Shown here: one piece after another, positions 17,264-29,752 of the stretch
How positions within the stretch are numbered: the first letter of the stretch is position 1
How the letters are laid out: each line of letters starts with the position of its first letter
NCBI RefSeq assembly: GCF_900177275.1
Contig: NZ_FXAG01000018.1
Span: 31,007-95,006, forward strand
From: Pseudogulbenkiania subflava DSM 22618
GTDB lineage: Bacteria; Pseudomonadota; Gammaproteobacteria; Burkholderiales; Chromobacteriaceae
DNA length: 64,000 nt
Direction: 5' to 3'
Translations under genes and position numbers: made by a program
The notes under the pieces: generated by a model
What the model was told of the DNA's origin: nothing
Database searches by the model: none
The model's input: the letters and a program-made list of their open reading frames with translations, nothing else

Positions 17264-17590
17264 ATGACGGAGAGGATTCCAGCTTGGTACAGCGCTCAAC
17301 CGTATCCAGCCCGCGTGAAGACATTTGCATTATTCGCCATAGGCGCAGCGGAGACGCTCTTCATTGCGGGTTTGTTGGACAAACACAGACTAGGCTCAGA
17401 GGAGAAAGTATTGGGCACGGCAGTGAATCTTCCCCGTGACCAAGCCAAACAACGCCAGCTAGCGTCTACACTGCCCCTAACAGAACCATACCCTTCATCG
17501 CCCCCTATCCCACAGGCAGCAATTCCAAGCGACCATGGCAACCACCTGTACGACAGCGGTTTCTGTGTAAACAATGATTTACAGGAGTGA
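17264..17590 (+). CDS. Possible orphan membrane protein or TonB N-terminal fragment
   Basis: 109-aa frame opposite to the flagellar strand. One hydrophobic segment near residues 19-40 (TFALFAIGAAETLFIAGLL) is followed by a proline-rich part (LTEPYPSSPPIPQAAIPS). That layout resembles the N-terminus of TonB-type proteins without the C-terminal domain. The ribosome binding site is poor. It may be the remnant of a larger gene or simply chance; the surrounding 17142-17595 gap has no better candidate. Confidence 0.3.
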   Translation: MTERIPAWYSAQPYPARVKTFALFAIGAAETLFIAGLLDKHRLGSEEKVLGTAVNLPRDQAKQRQLASTLPLTEPYPSSPPIPQAAIPSDHGNHLYDSGFCVNNDLQE

Positions 17591-17595
17591 CAGGA

Positions 17596-17931
17596 CTAGC
17601 GGTAGGTGGAATCCAGACGATTAAGATTGAGATTAAGTTGTTTAAGCTGGCGGCGTTCCTGCTCGATCTCATCCAAACCTTGCAGCAACTCAGCACGCTG
17701 CCGCTCAAGCAAGGCCATTGCCTGCTGCAACTGGCTGACACACTCCAGCAACTGCGAGCGCTCCTGTGGGGAAAGCGCCTGTCTGGCCACTTCGGCCAAC
17801 CATTGTTCCTCGACTGCATTGCGCTCGGCCAACAAGGGCTCCAGCACGGTCCAATCCGGAGTCTGGCAACACTCAAGCAGCTCGCTGGTCAGCGTTGCAT
17901 AACGCTCGATCAGCGCATTGCGGTCAGGCAT
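17596..17931 (-). CDS. fliT: Flagellar export chaperone FliT-like
   Basis: 111 aa, largely helical with glutamine/leucine-rich heptads (LLECVSQLQQAMALLERQRA). Position directly after fliS, overlapping it by 8 nt, supports FliT, the chaperone for the FliD cap protein. Sequence conservation in this family is low, so assignment rests on size, helical character and context. Start at 17931 is preceded by GGGGAT. Confidence 0.75.
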   Translation of the reverse strand: MPDRNALIERYATLTSELLECCQTPDWTVLEPLLAERNAVEEQWLAEVARQALSPQERSQLLECVSQLQQAMALLERQRAELLQGLDEIEQERRQLKQLNLNLNRLDSTYR

Positions 17932-18355
17932 GAGGTATCCCCTGCCCACGTCGCGCAGACTCATCACGGGCAAGCTGCTGCCAACCCGACAGCAATTCGC
18001 GCAGCAGATCGATCACCTGCTGCAGTACCGAGGCATCGTTAGTGATATGCCCCAAGGAAATTTGCTGATTGGCAAACACATACAGCTCGTTCAGCCGAGG
18101 AGAAAGATCGCCGCCCCTCTCGAAGTCAAGCGCGGCACGCAACCCTTCTATAATGTCGGAAGCCTTATTGACCATCTTACCCTTGAGAGGAATGTTGCCA
18201 TCCCCAATGGCTTTCTGTGCTTGCTCCAGCGCCTCGATCGCCCCTTCATACAGCAAAACGATCAGCTCGACTGGACTCGCACCCAATACTTTGGTCTGGA
18301 GCACATCGTCCTGATAGGCGCGTTGAAACTGCTGCAATTGTCGATTGATACCCAT
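17924..18355 (-). CDS. fliS: Flagellin export chaperone
   Basis: 143 aa. Shows the FliS core: AYQDDVLQTKVLGASPVELIVLLYEGAI and LNELYVFANQQISLGH. It binds the C-terminus of flagellin in the cytosol and prevents early polymerisation. The ATG at 18355 follows AGG at 5 nt; an in-frame GTG two codons earlier is less likely. It follows fliD after an 11-nt gap. Confidence 0.95.
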   Translation of the reverse strand: MGINRQLQQFQRAYQDDVLQTKVLGASPVELIVLLYEGAIEALEQAQKAIGDGNIPLKGKMVNKASDIIEGLRAALDFERGGDLSPRLNELYVFANQQISLGHITNDASVLQQVIDLLRELLSGWQQLARDESARRGQGIPHA

Positions 18356-18366
18356 AAACACCTAAA

Positions 18367-19701
18367 TTACATGCCGAGGGACGAAGCGACCCGATTCAGC
18401 GAAGCCTGCATGCTTGCAAGGCTAGCATCCAGTTTTGAATATTGGGTCTTCAACGCTATTGCTCGCTTGTCTAATGCTTCCTGCAAGCTATCTTGACGAT
18501 TGCTCTGTTGCCGACGGTTGGTCTGCAGATTTTCATCACGAGTGCCAATCAGGCCTTTGGAATCCAATAAGTCAGTAATTCCATTAACCAACTTTGTCCC
18601 AGGGCCATCCTTTAGCATCTTAGCAACCGCATCGGGGTCACTCTGCAAAGCTTTAGAAAACGTACTGCCATCAAGCTTCAGTTTGCCGCCACTATCAAGT
18701 GTAATGCCGATTTTTACCAAGGGAGCGGAGTCCATTTGGGTTGCACTACCCAAGGCATTGTATGGTGCATTAATTTGTTCATACAGTTGACGCTGCACCG
18801 ACAGTAACATACTGTCACCCTTGAACGAACCGTCTTTGCCTCTTAGCGAGGTAGTGAGATCAACCACCTTGTTGTAGGCATCAACAAAGTCCTGCGCTTT
18901 CTTTTGAATTGCATCAATGTCACGTTCGACCGAGACACCACTACTGCCTAATTTGTTAAAGCTAAGGGTCAAACCTGGTACAACGTCACTAATGGTATTG
19001 CTCTGGCTCGTTAACGAAACACCATTCAGTGTGTACTGAGTGCTTTGTGCCGCCGAACCTCCAATTGCAGCCGGCGTATTACCGGTGCCGGCCAACAGCC
19101 CTGCCAATGGATCACCAAGTGGTGGATTCTGGCCATCAGTGGTGATCTTGCCATCCACCTCACCGGTCTTCTGCCCCATCAACACTACTTTGTAACTGCC
19201 GCCCCCCTGACTTGCCAACGAGGCCGTCACCCCGACACCGGCACCATTCACCTTCGATACGAAGTCGGTCAACGACAAATCCGACGTGCCCAGATCGACC
19301 GACTGGCCGTTGATCGTCACTGTTCCCTGCAGGCCGGACACGGCAGTTTTCGGGTCCATCACACCGCTTAGCTGATAGGTCACCGTCTGTGGAGTCGCCA
19401 ACTGAGTAACGTTCAGCTGAAAGAAACCATTAGGTGTTGTACCGTCCGATTTTACCGAGACTGTGGCCGGGTCACTCGACGTTACCTTGTTGGTGTTCAA
19501 GAAGTCCGATGCAGTCATCTTGCTCATCGCAGTCTTCAGGTCGGACAACGCCGACTTGAGCCTGCCAAGGTCAGACACCTGGGTGTCGATCGTCTTGATC
19601 GTGCTCTTGACCTTGTTGATTGGCCCTTGCTCAGTCGACATCAGTTGGCTGACCAACTGGTTGATGTCCATCCCCAGGCCAGTAGGCATGCTATAAGCCA
19701 T
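18367..19701 (-). CDS. fliD: Flagellar filament cap protein
   Basis: 444 aa. N-terminal FliD domain (GMDINQLVSQLMSTEQGPI, KVKSTIKTIDTQVSDLGRLK) and C-terminal FliD domain (SVERDIDAIQKKAQDFVDAY, KLKLDGSTFSKALQSDPDAV) are both present. It is exported and caps the growing filament. AGGAG lies 7 nt before the ATG. It stands between flaG and fliS-fliT. Confidence 0.96.
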   Translation of the reverse strand: MAYSMPTGLGMDINQLVSQLMSTEQGPINKVKSTIKTIDTQVSDLGRLKSALSDLKTAMSKMTASDFLNTNKVTSSDPATVSVKSDGTTPNGFFQLNVTQLATPQTVTYQLSGVMDPKTAVSGLQGTVTINGQSVDLGTSDLSLTDFVSKVNGAGVGVTASLASQGGGSYKVVLMGQKTGEVDGKITTDGQNPPLGDPLAGLLAGTGNTPAAIGGSAAQSTQYTLNGVSLTSQSNTISDVVPGLTLSFNKLGSSGVSVERDIDAIQKKAQDFVDAYNKVVDLTTSLRGKDGSFKGDSMLLSVQRQLYEQINAPYNALGSATQMDSAPLVKIGITLDSGGKLKLDGSTFSKALQSDPDAVAKMLKDGPGTKLVNGITDLLDSKGLIGTRDENLQTNRRQQSNRQDSLQEALDKRAIALKTQYSKLDASLASMQASLNRVASSLGM

Positions 19702-19738
19702 CGTTATTCTCCTTGAACGCGGCGTTACAGTATAACGG

Positions 19739-20143
19739 CTATGCCTTATCGCGGATCAATAACCCTTGCAGGTCCTCAAGCGCTTGGGCTAATTTGACCG
19801 CTTCTTTGGATGGAATCTGCCGAATTACATCCTTGGTTACGCGATCGACCACACGAACAACAGGCGTATTGGTATCTTTATCGGTGGTGAATTCCAAATC
19901 GCTGTTGAATAACGACACATGATTGTTGAGCTTTTCCAGGCTCTCGTTCAGTGTTTTCTCGTCGGGCTGATGCTGCTGACTAGCCAGTCCACTGTCGCGC
20001 GCATTGACCACCGACACTGCATTACCCGTATCCGGTGCGGCTGCGGACGACTGTTTGCTGGAAAATTGTGGCAGTTGCTCAGGTGCACGCCCTGCCACCG
20101 TTTGTACAGCGGCACTCACCAACGGTAAGACATTCGTTCCCAT
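19739..20143 (-). CDS. flaG: FlaG family flagellar protein
   Basis: 134 aa. The C-terminal half has the FlaG signature (LNNHVSLFNSDLEFTTDKDT, VVRVVDRVTKDVIRQIPSKE); the N-terminal half is low in complexity. FlaG affects filament length. The start at 20143 is chosen because TGGGGAT precedes it at a suitable distance; upstream in-frame TTG and ATG codons are alternatives. Probably reached by read-through past the fliC terminator, as no separate promoter is evident. Confidence 0.92.
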   Translation of the reverse strand: MGTNVLPLVSAAVQTVAGRAPEQLPQFSSKQSSAAAPDTGNAVSVVNARDSGLASQQHQPDEKTLNESLEKLNNHVSLFNSDLEFTTDKDTNTPVVRVVDRVTKDVIRQIPSKEAVKLAQALEDLQGLLIRDKA

Positions 20144-20166
20144 GCGACGCATCCCCAAGTTAAGGG

Positions 20167-20191
20167 AAAAAGCTCCAGTACAGACTGGAGC
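20167..20191 (-). terminator. Terminator of fliC
   Basis: Stem GCTCCAG / CTGGAGC (20172-20178 with 20185-20191) with a T5 tract on the minus strand (20171-20167). It sits between fliC and flaG and probably reduces expression of flaG-fliD-fliS-fliT relative to flagellin. Confidence 0.85.
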
Positions 20192-20226
20192 CCCGATTTA
20201 CGCTTGCGAGGCAAAGCCTCGACGGC

Positions 20227-21063
20227 TTACTTCAGCAGGCTCAGCGCCGCTTGCGGCATCTGGTTGGCCTGCGAGAGCATCGCGGTGCCGGCTTGCTGGA
20301 TGATCTGGTTACGGGTCAGCGTAGCCGATTCGGCGGCGAAGTCGGTGTCCATGATACGCGACATCGACGCCGATTGGTTTTCCGAGAAAGTCTGCAGGTT
20401 TGCAACGACAGCTGAGAAACGGTTTTGCAATGCACCCATCGTTGCGCGGGCGGTAGCAATAGTCTTCAGATCAGCATCCATATCGCCTATCAGAGTCTGA
20501 GCGTCGCCTTGAGAGGCCAAGGTGATGGATGCAGCCGACTTAAGGCTAGTCGTATCAATACCAGTGACTTTAACATTTACCTTATCGTTGGTCGTGTTGC
20601 CCGCACCGATCTGGAAATCAGAGCCAGTATCGAGCAACTTACCTGTATCGAATAGCTGCTGACCGTTGAACGTCGTGCCACCGATCAGACGGGTATTTTC
20701 TTTTTGCAACTCATCGACTTCGCTCTTGATCTGGGCAATATTGTCGGTCGACGAGGTACCGTTGGCGGCCTGGACGGCCAACTCGCGGATACGCTGCACG
20801 TTGGCTTCGATCTGGCCGACAGTGCCTTCAGCGGTCTGCAACAGCGAGATGCCGTCGTTGGCATTGCGTACAGCCTGGTTGGAACCTTTAATCTGGGCGT
20901 TCATTCCCGAGGCAATCGCCAGCCCGGCGGCATCATCCTTGGCACTGTTAACGCGCAAACCGGAGGACAGGCGTTGCAGCGAGGTAGCCAGGGCATTTCC
21001 CGAGCTGTTCAGATTGCGCTGGGCGTTGAGCGAGGCAACGTTGGTATTAACGAACAATGACAT
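20227..21063 (-). CDS. fliC: Flagellin
   Basis: 278 aa, short flagellin lacking most of the variable D2/D3 region. Conserved N-terminal (NTNVASLNAQRNLNSSGNAL; LSSGLRVNSAKDDAAGLAIA) and C-terminal (MSRIMDTDFAAESATLTRNQ; QMPQAALSLLK) coiled-coil domains are intact. GGAG lies 8 nt before the ATG. A canonical sigma-28 promoter lies upstream. The adjacent FliB-type methylase suggests that surface lysines are methylated. Confidence 0.97.
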   Translation of the reverse strand: MSLFVNTNVASLNAQRNLNSSGNALATSLQRLSSGLRVNSAKDDAAGLAIASGMNAQIKGSNQAVRNANDGISLLQTAEGTVGQIEANVQRIRELAVQAANGTSSTDNIAQIKSEVDELQKENTRLIGGTTFNGQQLFDTGKLLDTGSDFQIGAGNTTNDKVNVKVTGIDTTSLKSAASITLASQGDAQTLIGDMDADLKTIATARATMGALQNRFSAVVANLQTFSENQSASMSRIMDTDFAAESATLTRNQIIQQAGTAMLSQANQMPQAALSLLK

Positions 21064-21134
21064 GGCGGAGGCTCCTTACACGATAACAGAGGACGCTTGT
21101 TACTTCGCGGCAGAACATCCACCGCACATCCTAG

Positions 21135-21161
21135 TTATCGGCAGTGCTTTTTAATACTTTA
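21135..21161 (-). promoter_or_regulatory. Sigma-28 (FliA) promoter of fliC
   Basis: On the minus strand TAAA (21161-21158), a 15-nt spacer, then GCCGATAA (21142-21135): a perfect match to the sigma-28 consensus TAAA-N15-GCCGATAA, about 70 nt before the fliC start. Confidence 0.92.
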
Positions 21162-21484
21162 GCATCCTGCCCAAAAAAATTTGTTGACCATTGCCATGGT
21201 GTTGCCAAAACAGTCCGTCCGGGCGAAAAAGCATATAATTCAACACATTAAAGAAAAATAGATCAAAGCTCTTGACAATAGTCACCAAACCATCAGCAGC
21301 GTTACCACGCGGCATTTATCACCCAGCGCAGAAAGTTTGTTGCAACTCGAGCCCCCTTTCAACTCTTCGAGGCCACTCGACCGCGGTACAAGCACCGCAT
21401 CTATCCAAACATTGTGTGGCAATCAGATACGCATGCAGGGATGCTTCCCAAGGACAGGGGCGCAATATCTAAAATCCGTCATGC
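21162..21484. other. Intergenic stretch between fliC promoter and fliB end
   Basis: About 320 bases, AT-rich near 21165-21260. No gene, terminator or RNA could be supported; it separates two minus-strand genes. Confidence 0.5.
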
Positions 21485-22708
21485 TTATTTGAGTAAGGCG
21501 TAAAGCTTGTCAAGCGTATTCCACTCACTTCGAGACAGAATGTGCTGTACATTGGCCATAAACGTTGCATTGTGCTGATAGGCGCGGCAGAACACCTGCA
21601 CCACCCGAACTACCTCGTCTGGCGCCAAGGCCCGGTCATGCGCGGCGGCATAGGCGGCCAGCATCAGCCGCACAATGCCAAAGTGCACCACAAGCTGCAC
21701 GTAGTGCCGATAGGGCGAGGTGGATGACCACGGAAACAACTCTCGTGCTGCCTCGTTAAGCAGATAGCGCTCCAATTTGTCTTCCAAGCCTTCCACCGTG
21801 TTGAGCAAGGCCCGGCCACTCTGGTATTGAGCAATCAGTGTTTCCTGAGCGGCCTGACCGTTTGCGTCGGAGCCAAGGCCGCGTACTATCGTTTCGAAGA
21901 CCTCCTGCTGCCATGGCGAATACCGCTCTGACCGCACCCCAGCAAAAAACAAAACAAAAATCTGTGCCTGTAAGGCTTCGTTGCGCGGTAAGGCACCCAC
22001 GCCTTCGAGTACCGCTCCACTTTCGACCATCTGGATGAAGCTGACGATCTGTGCCGGCAGTTCGGCATGGCGCCGCTCGCGAATCAGCATGTCAAGCTGT
22101 TCGCAAAACAGACCAATCACGGCGAGCCTCTCCGCAACGCTGATGCCCTCAGTACGCAGTAACTGCATCATCAACACTCGCACCTCGTCCATCGTCACAG
22201 CATCGAAACCGTACTTCGCCCCGACAATGACAAGCGTGTCCTTACGAGTTTCGAAATCGGCGGCGACAAAGTCGAACGCGTCTGGCGACAGCAGTGCCAG
22301 ACGTGCCGCTGCCGGACACGACAGGGTCAATGCCTGCTCGTACTGTCCGGCAAATTGCCGCACATGGCGCGGGTAGATATAGCAAGTATTGGACAATGCG
22401 GCCTCACCAAGGCGGGCATGCACCTGGCACAGCCCCCCGTCGGTCAACAATCCACAACGCTGCTGCTCACCTTCCAGAAGAATCTGTCCATACATGGCGG
22501 GAGAGGTTTCTTGGCGATTCCGCTTCAGATATTGATCGAACAGTGGCTTGAGCACCGGATCGGGACTGTTCTTGTAGCGTAGAAACGTTTCCTTATCGAA
22601 AGTAATCCGCCAACCAGCACAACAACTATCAGGACATGCCGGGCCCGCACATTGAAACTGCGTCACATAGTGAGGGACAACCATGGTTTTGTTCAGAACC
22701 GCCTTCAT
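21485..22708 (-). CDS. fliB: Flagellin lysine-N-methylase
   Basis: 407 aa. Cysteine cluster CAGPACPDSCCAGW near residue 20 and further cysteines (RCGLLTDGGLCQVH, NTCYIYPRHV, LSCPAAARLALLS) match FliB/YkgJ-type proteins that probably hold an Fe-S cluster. FliB methylates lysines of flagellin in Salmonella. AAGGAGG precedes the start. Located upstream of fliC on the same strand, consistent with flagellin as substrate. Confidence 0.9.
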   Translation of the reverse strand: MKAVLNKTMVVPHYVTQFQCAGPACPDSCCAGWRITFDKETFLRYKNSPDPVLKPLFDQYLKRNRQETSPAMYGQILLEGEQQRCGLLTDGGLCQVHARLGEAALSNTCYIYPRHVRQFAGQYEQALTLSCPAAARLALLSPDAFDFVAADFETRKDTLVIVGAKYGFDAVTMDEVRVLMMQLLRTEGISVAERLAVIGLFCEQLDMLIRERRHAELPAQIVSFIQMVESGAVLEGVGALPRNEALQAQIFVLFFAGVRSERYSPWQQEVFETIVRGLGSDANGQAAQETLIAQYQSGRALLNTVEGLEDKLERYLLNEAARELFPWSSTSPYRHYVQLVVHFGIVRLMLAAYAAAHDRALAPDEVVRVVQVFCRAYQHNATFMANVQHILSRSEWNTLDKLYALLK

Positions 22709-22835
22709 CTCGCCTCCTTAGTTTGGGCTAACCATTTATTGTTGATCTCAGAGAACCAGGCTGGATGGGTAAAACCTTCAACGTTAGAGCAGAGATTGGA
22801 CGTACTTCGACCCCGCCCCACACACCCGCATTTGC

Positions 22836-23579
22836 TTATGCACTAGCCGAGATGCCCAGCAGCGTCTCCAGCAATACGTCGACGCGGCTCTTGCATTGCT
22901 GCAGTACGCCGGGATCGAACACGATCTCATCGGCGCCTGGCTGGAGCCCAGCCGCCTTGTTGACCACCATGCACACATGGGCGTAGGGAATGCCCATTTC
23001 CTTGGCCAGTGCCGCCTCCGGCATGCCGGTCATGCCGACCATGGTGGCGCCGTCGCGCTCGAGGCGGCGAATCTCGGCCGGCGACTCCAGACGGGGGCCC
23101 TGGGCGACGGCGTAGACGCCACCGTCCACGATCGGCACCCCTGCGCTCTGAGCCGCTGCCAGCAGGCGGGCGCGCAAATGGGGGCAGTAGGGCTGGGTGA
23201 AATCGACGTGCACCACCGGCTTGTCCGGCCCTTCGAAGAAGGTGTGCTTGCGTCCCCAGGTGTAATCGATGATGTCGTCCGGCACCACCAGCATGCCGGT
23301 TTCCAGGTTGACGGCGATGCTGCCTACCGAACCGATCGAGACAATGCCGCGGACCCCCTGGTTGTGCAGGGCCCAGATATTGGCACGGGAATTGATTTCG
23401 TGGGGAGCGATGGAATGGCCAAAACCGTGGCGCGCCAGAAAGACGACGTTTTCCTGTCCGATGCGGCCAAAGGTGAGTGCGCAAGAGGGGTCGCCAAAGG
23501 GTGTGCGCACCACTTGGCGATGGGTGATTTCAAGAATGGGCAGCGTGGCAAGCCCGCTGCCGCCGATGATGGCTAGCAT
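22836..23579 (-). CDS. mtnP: S-methyl-5'-thioinosine/thioadenosine phosphorylase
   Basis: 247 aa, PNP/MTAP family. Phosphate-binding start MLAIIGGSGL, FLARHGFGHSIAPHEINSRA, and the purine-site part MVGMTGMPEAALAKEMGIPY. Proteobacterial members of this type often prefer methylthioinosine; the base specificity cannot be decided by eye. It cleaves the thionucleoside from polyamine/AHL synthesis with phosphate. Start supported by AGGGGAA. Downstream of hpt, both in purine salvage. Confidence 0.88.
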   Translation of the reverse strand: MLAIIGGSGLATLPILEITHRQVVRTPFGDPSCALTFGRIGQENVVFLARHGFGHSIAPHEINSRANIWALHNQGVRGIVSIGSVGSIAVNLETGMLVVPDDIIDYTWGRKHTFFEGPDKPVVHVDFTQPYCPHLRARLLAAAQSAGVPIVDGGVYAVAQGPRLESPAEIRRLERDGATMVGMTGMPEAALAKEMGIPYAHVCMVVNKAAGLQPGADEIVFDPGVLQQCKSRVDVLLETLLGISASA

Positions 23580-23694
23580 GGCGGTTCCCCTTGGCAAGAG
23601 CGTGGCAGCGAAGGCCGGCCACGCAAGGCTTATTGTGCCGCCATTATGGCTTAATAATGACGGCGGGGAAAATGCGCCAAGGCTTACAGCTTGC

Positions 23695-24237
23695 TTATTT
23701 CAGCGCATGGATGGCCGGCAGGTTGCGCCAGATGCCGCGCACGTCCATGCCGTAGCCGAACACGTAGCGGTCCGGCACGTCGATGCCGACGAAATCGGCC
23801 GCGATCGGCTTTTCCTTGCTGATCAATTTGTTGGCGAACACCGCACTGTAGAAGCTCTTTGCCCCCATTTCCATCACCTTGTCGCGGATCGCGGCCATGG
23901 TCTGGCCTTCGTCGAGGATGTCGTCGAGCACCAGCACCACGCGGTCGCGTACATCCTCCTTCGGTGCCTGGCGCCATACCAGTTCGCCGCCCTGGGTCTT
24001 GTCGCCGTAACGGGAGACGTGCACGTAGTCGAAATCGAGCGGGAAGATCAGGCGCGGCAGCAACTGGCCGGTGAACACGACGGCCCCACCCATCACGGAG
24101 AGGATGAGCGGATAGCTGTCGCCCAGTTTGGCGGTGATGTCGAGCGCCATGCGATCGACGGCGGCGTCGACCTCCTCGGCGGTAAACAGGATGTCCGAGC
24201 TGTTCAGGATGCCACGGGCTTCGGCGACGTTGGGCAT
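23695..24237 (-). CDS. hpt: Hypoxanthine-guanine phosphoribosyltransferase
   Basis: 180 aa type I PRTase. PRPP loop VLVLDDILDEGQT, SVMGGAVVFTGQL, and a C-terminal DRYVFGYGMDVRGIWRNLP match the family. It converts hypoxanthine/guanine and PRPP to IMP/GMP. The ATG at 24237 has GGAG 7 nt before it, so the earlier ATG four codons upstream is less likely. An imperfect hairpin around 23639-23667 lies between it and mtnP. Confidence 0.93.
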   Translation of the reverse strand: MPNVAEARGILNSSDILFTAEEVDAAVDRMALDITAKLGDSYPLILSVMGGAVVFTGQLLPRLIFPLDFDYVHVSRYGDKTQGGELVWRQAPKEDVRDRVVLVLDDILDEGQTMAAIRDKVMEMGAKSFYSAVFANKLISKEKPIAADFVGIDVPDRYVFGYGMDVRGIWRNLPAIHALK

Positions 24238-24252
24238 GGTTGTCTCCATTCA

Positions 24253-24278
24253 AAAGAAGAAGCCCCCGAACGGGGGCT
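24253..24278 (-). terminator. Terminator of galU
   Basis: Stem AGCCCCCG / CGGGGGCT (24261-24268 with 24271-24278), followed on the minus strand by TCTTCTTTTG. It separates galU from hpt. Confidence 0.8.
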
Positions 24279-24303
24279 GCGCTGGTTCCGTCGGGCGGAC
24301 CGC

Positions 24304-25176
24304 TCAGCGCGCGTTGAAGGTGGCGAGATAGTCCGCGAATTCACGGCCGACCTCGTGGTGTTTCAGACCGTAGTTGATGGTGGCCTTGAGGTAACCCAGC
24401 TTGGAGCCGCAATCGTAGCGCACGCCGTTGAACGGTAGCGCCAGCACGGTTTCGTCCTTGAGCAGCTCGGCGATACCGTCGGTGAGCTGGATTTCCCCGC
24501 CGGCACCGGCCTGGGTCTTGGCCAGCTTGTCGAAGATGCGCGGGGTCAGGATGTAGCGCCCCACCACGGCGAGGTTGGACGGCGCCACGTCCGGGTGCGG
24601 CTTCTCGACGATGCTGCTGATGCGCTGCCGGCCAGTGGCATCGCTCTGCACTTCGACGATGCCGTAGGAACCGGTTTCTTCCGGCGCCACGGTTTCTACC
24701 CCCAGCACCGAGCACTGCTGCTCGTTGAAAGTATCGACCATCTGCGCCATGGCGCCGGGCTCGCCGTCGATCAGGTCGTCGGCCAGGATCACGGCGAACG
24801 GCTCGTCGCCGACCACGGGCTTGGCACACAGCACCGCGTGGCCGAGGCCGAGCGCCTCGGTCTGACGGATATAGATGCAGGTGACCGACGGCGGCAGGAT
24901 GCCCTGTACCAGGTCCAGCAGCTTCTGCTTGTTCTTGTACTCGAGCTCGGTTTCGAGCTCGTAGGCCTTGTCAAAGTGGTCTTCGATGGAGCGCTTGTTA
25001 CGCCCGGTGATGAAAATCAGCTCGGTGATGCCGGCGGCGATGGCTTCCTCGACCGCGTACTGGATCAGCGGCTTGTCGACCACCGGCAGCATTTCCTTGG
25101 GGCTCGCCTTGGTGGCGGGCAGGAAGCGGGTGCCCATGCCGGCGACCGGGAACACGGCTTTGGTAATTTTCTTCAT
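24304..25176 (-). CDS. galU: UTP-glucose-1-phosphate uridylyltransferase
   Basis: 290 aa nucleotidyltransferase. Motif [39 protein letters not shown], and [11 protein letters not shown] for metal/UTP binding. It makes UDP-glucose for cell-surface polysaccharides. Length equals the usual bacterial GalU. Downstream of ligA on the same strand with a 127-nt gap; it has its own terminator. Confidence 0.97.
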   Translation of the reverse strand: MKKITKAVFPVAGMGTRFLPATKASPKEMLPVVDKPLIQYAVEEAIAAGITELIFITGRNKRSIEDHFDKAYELETELEYKNKQKLLDLVQGILPPSVTCIYIRQTEALGLGHAVLCAKPVVGDEPFAVILADDLIDGEPGAMAQMVDTFNEQQCSVLGVETVAPEETGSYGIVEVQSDATGRQRISSIVEKPHPDVAPSNLAVVGRYILTPRIFDKLAKTQAGAGGEIQLTDGIAELLKDETVLALPFNGVRYDCGSKLGYLKATINYGLKHHEVGREFADYLATFNAR

Positions 25177-25303
25177 CTTTACTGCTCTCTGATGGAATCG
25201 GGGAGATTTTACTGCGCCGAAAGGTCTTTTGCCGAGTGTGGCGTCGTGGCGCGTTGCGCGGCGCGTCGAACGCGCCCTAGGTCTGGACCGCCGCCTGTGA
25301 GTT

Positions 25304-28962
<3,659 letters not shown>

Positions 28963-28997
28963 TAGCCCGTCCGCGTTAAGGCGAATAATCCCGAAGC

Positions 28998-29003
28998 ATT
29001 ATA
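28998..29003 (-). promoter_or_regulatory. Candidate -10 box of zipA
   Basis: TATAAT on the minus strand, 35 nt before the zipA ATG. No good -35 lies at 17 nt (CTGTGT), so the assignment is tentative. Confidence 0.35.
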
Positions 29004-29235
29004 TCGGAAGGGGGTGCTTGACACAGCTATCACGTTGTCAATCGTTTCACCCGAACCTTACCACTTCACGCCTCGTCCCTTCTATAGCAAAACCGCTAAA
29101 TCGATAGCGGTTTGTCATCCGCCCCGGCCTTTTTCGGCTCTGGCGTCGTGTATTTGTCATGTCCATGGCGAACCATTCACGCCATCGTCGTGTCCCAGCA
29201 GCCTGCTGGAACCGGGAAAATCTGGGCGCTTGCCA

Positions 29236-29261
29236 TTTAGTACTAGTTAGAACTAAACTAA
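29236..29261. promoter_or_regulatory. Candidate MarR operator
   Basis: AT-rich dyad TAGTT-AG-AACTA (29244-29255), with flanking TTTAGT and ACTAAA sharing the half-site, about 30 nt upstream of the marR-type start. MarR regulators commonly bind such palindromes in their own promoters; this is inference from position and symmetry. Confidence 0.5.
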
Positions 29262-29284
29262 TACGAACCAAAACAGGGCTGCCC

Positions 29285-29752
29285 GTGGATACCGTTTACA
29301 AGACCGACGTCCTCCCCGTCATCAGGGAGCTGGTGCGCGCTTTCCAGGCGTTCGAGCAGTACTCGGCACGTCACGTGCGCGAACTCGGCCTGACCCCGCC
29401 GCAGTTCGACGTGATCGCCACGCTCGGCAACACGCCGGGCATGAGCTGCAAGGAGCTCTCGGAAAAAACCCTGATCACCAAGGGTACCCTGACCGGCGTG
29501 ATCGACCGGCTCGCCGAAAAGGGGGTGGTGACGCGCCAGGAGCGTCCCGAGGATCGCCGCAGCGTGTTCCTATCCCTGACCAGTGCCGGTGAGGAATTGT
29601 TCCGCCAGGTCTTTCCGGCACACTGCGACTACATGCACCAGGCCTTCAGCCATTGCAGCCGCGACCAGCTCCAGCTCTGGTCGAACCAGCTGGCGGGGTT
29701 GAAGGCGGTGCTCAACCAGGCTTTGGAGAAACAAGAAAATGAATCGACCTGA
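29285..29752 (+). CDS. MarR-family transcriptional regulator
   Basis: 155 aa winged helix protein: QFDVIATLGNTPGMSCKELS, then the recognition-helix part LITKGTLTGVIDRLAEKGVV and the wing RPEDRRSVFLSLT. The GTG at 29285 has AGGG 7 nt upstream; longer versions add non-family residues. It leads a plus-strand cassette with cytochrome b561 and two YceI proteins and overlaps the b561 gene by 14 nt. It probably represses this cassette in response to an oxidant or lipophilic ligand. A single cysteine, in HCDYMHQAF, lies outside the usual OhrR position. Confidence 0.9.
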   Translation: MDTVYKTDVLPVIRELVRAFQAFEQYSARHVRELGLTPPQFDVIATLGNTPGMSCKELSEKTLITKGTLTGVIDRLAEKGVVTRQERPEDRRSVFLSLTSAGEELFRQVFPAHCDYMHQAFSHCSRDQLQLWSNQLAGLKAVLNQALEKQENEST

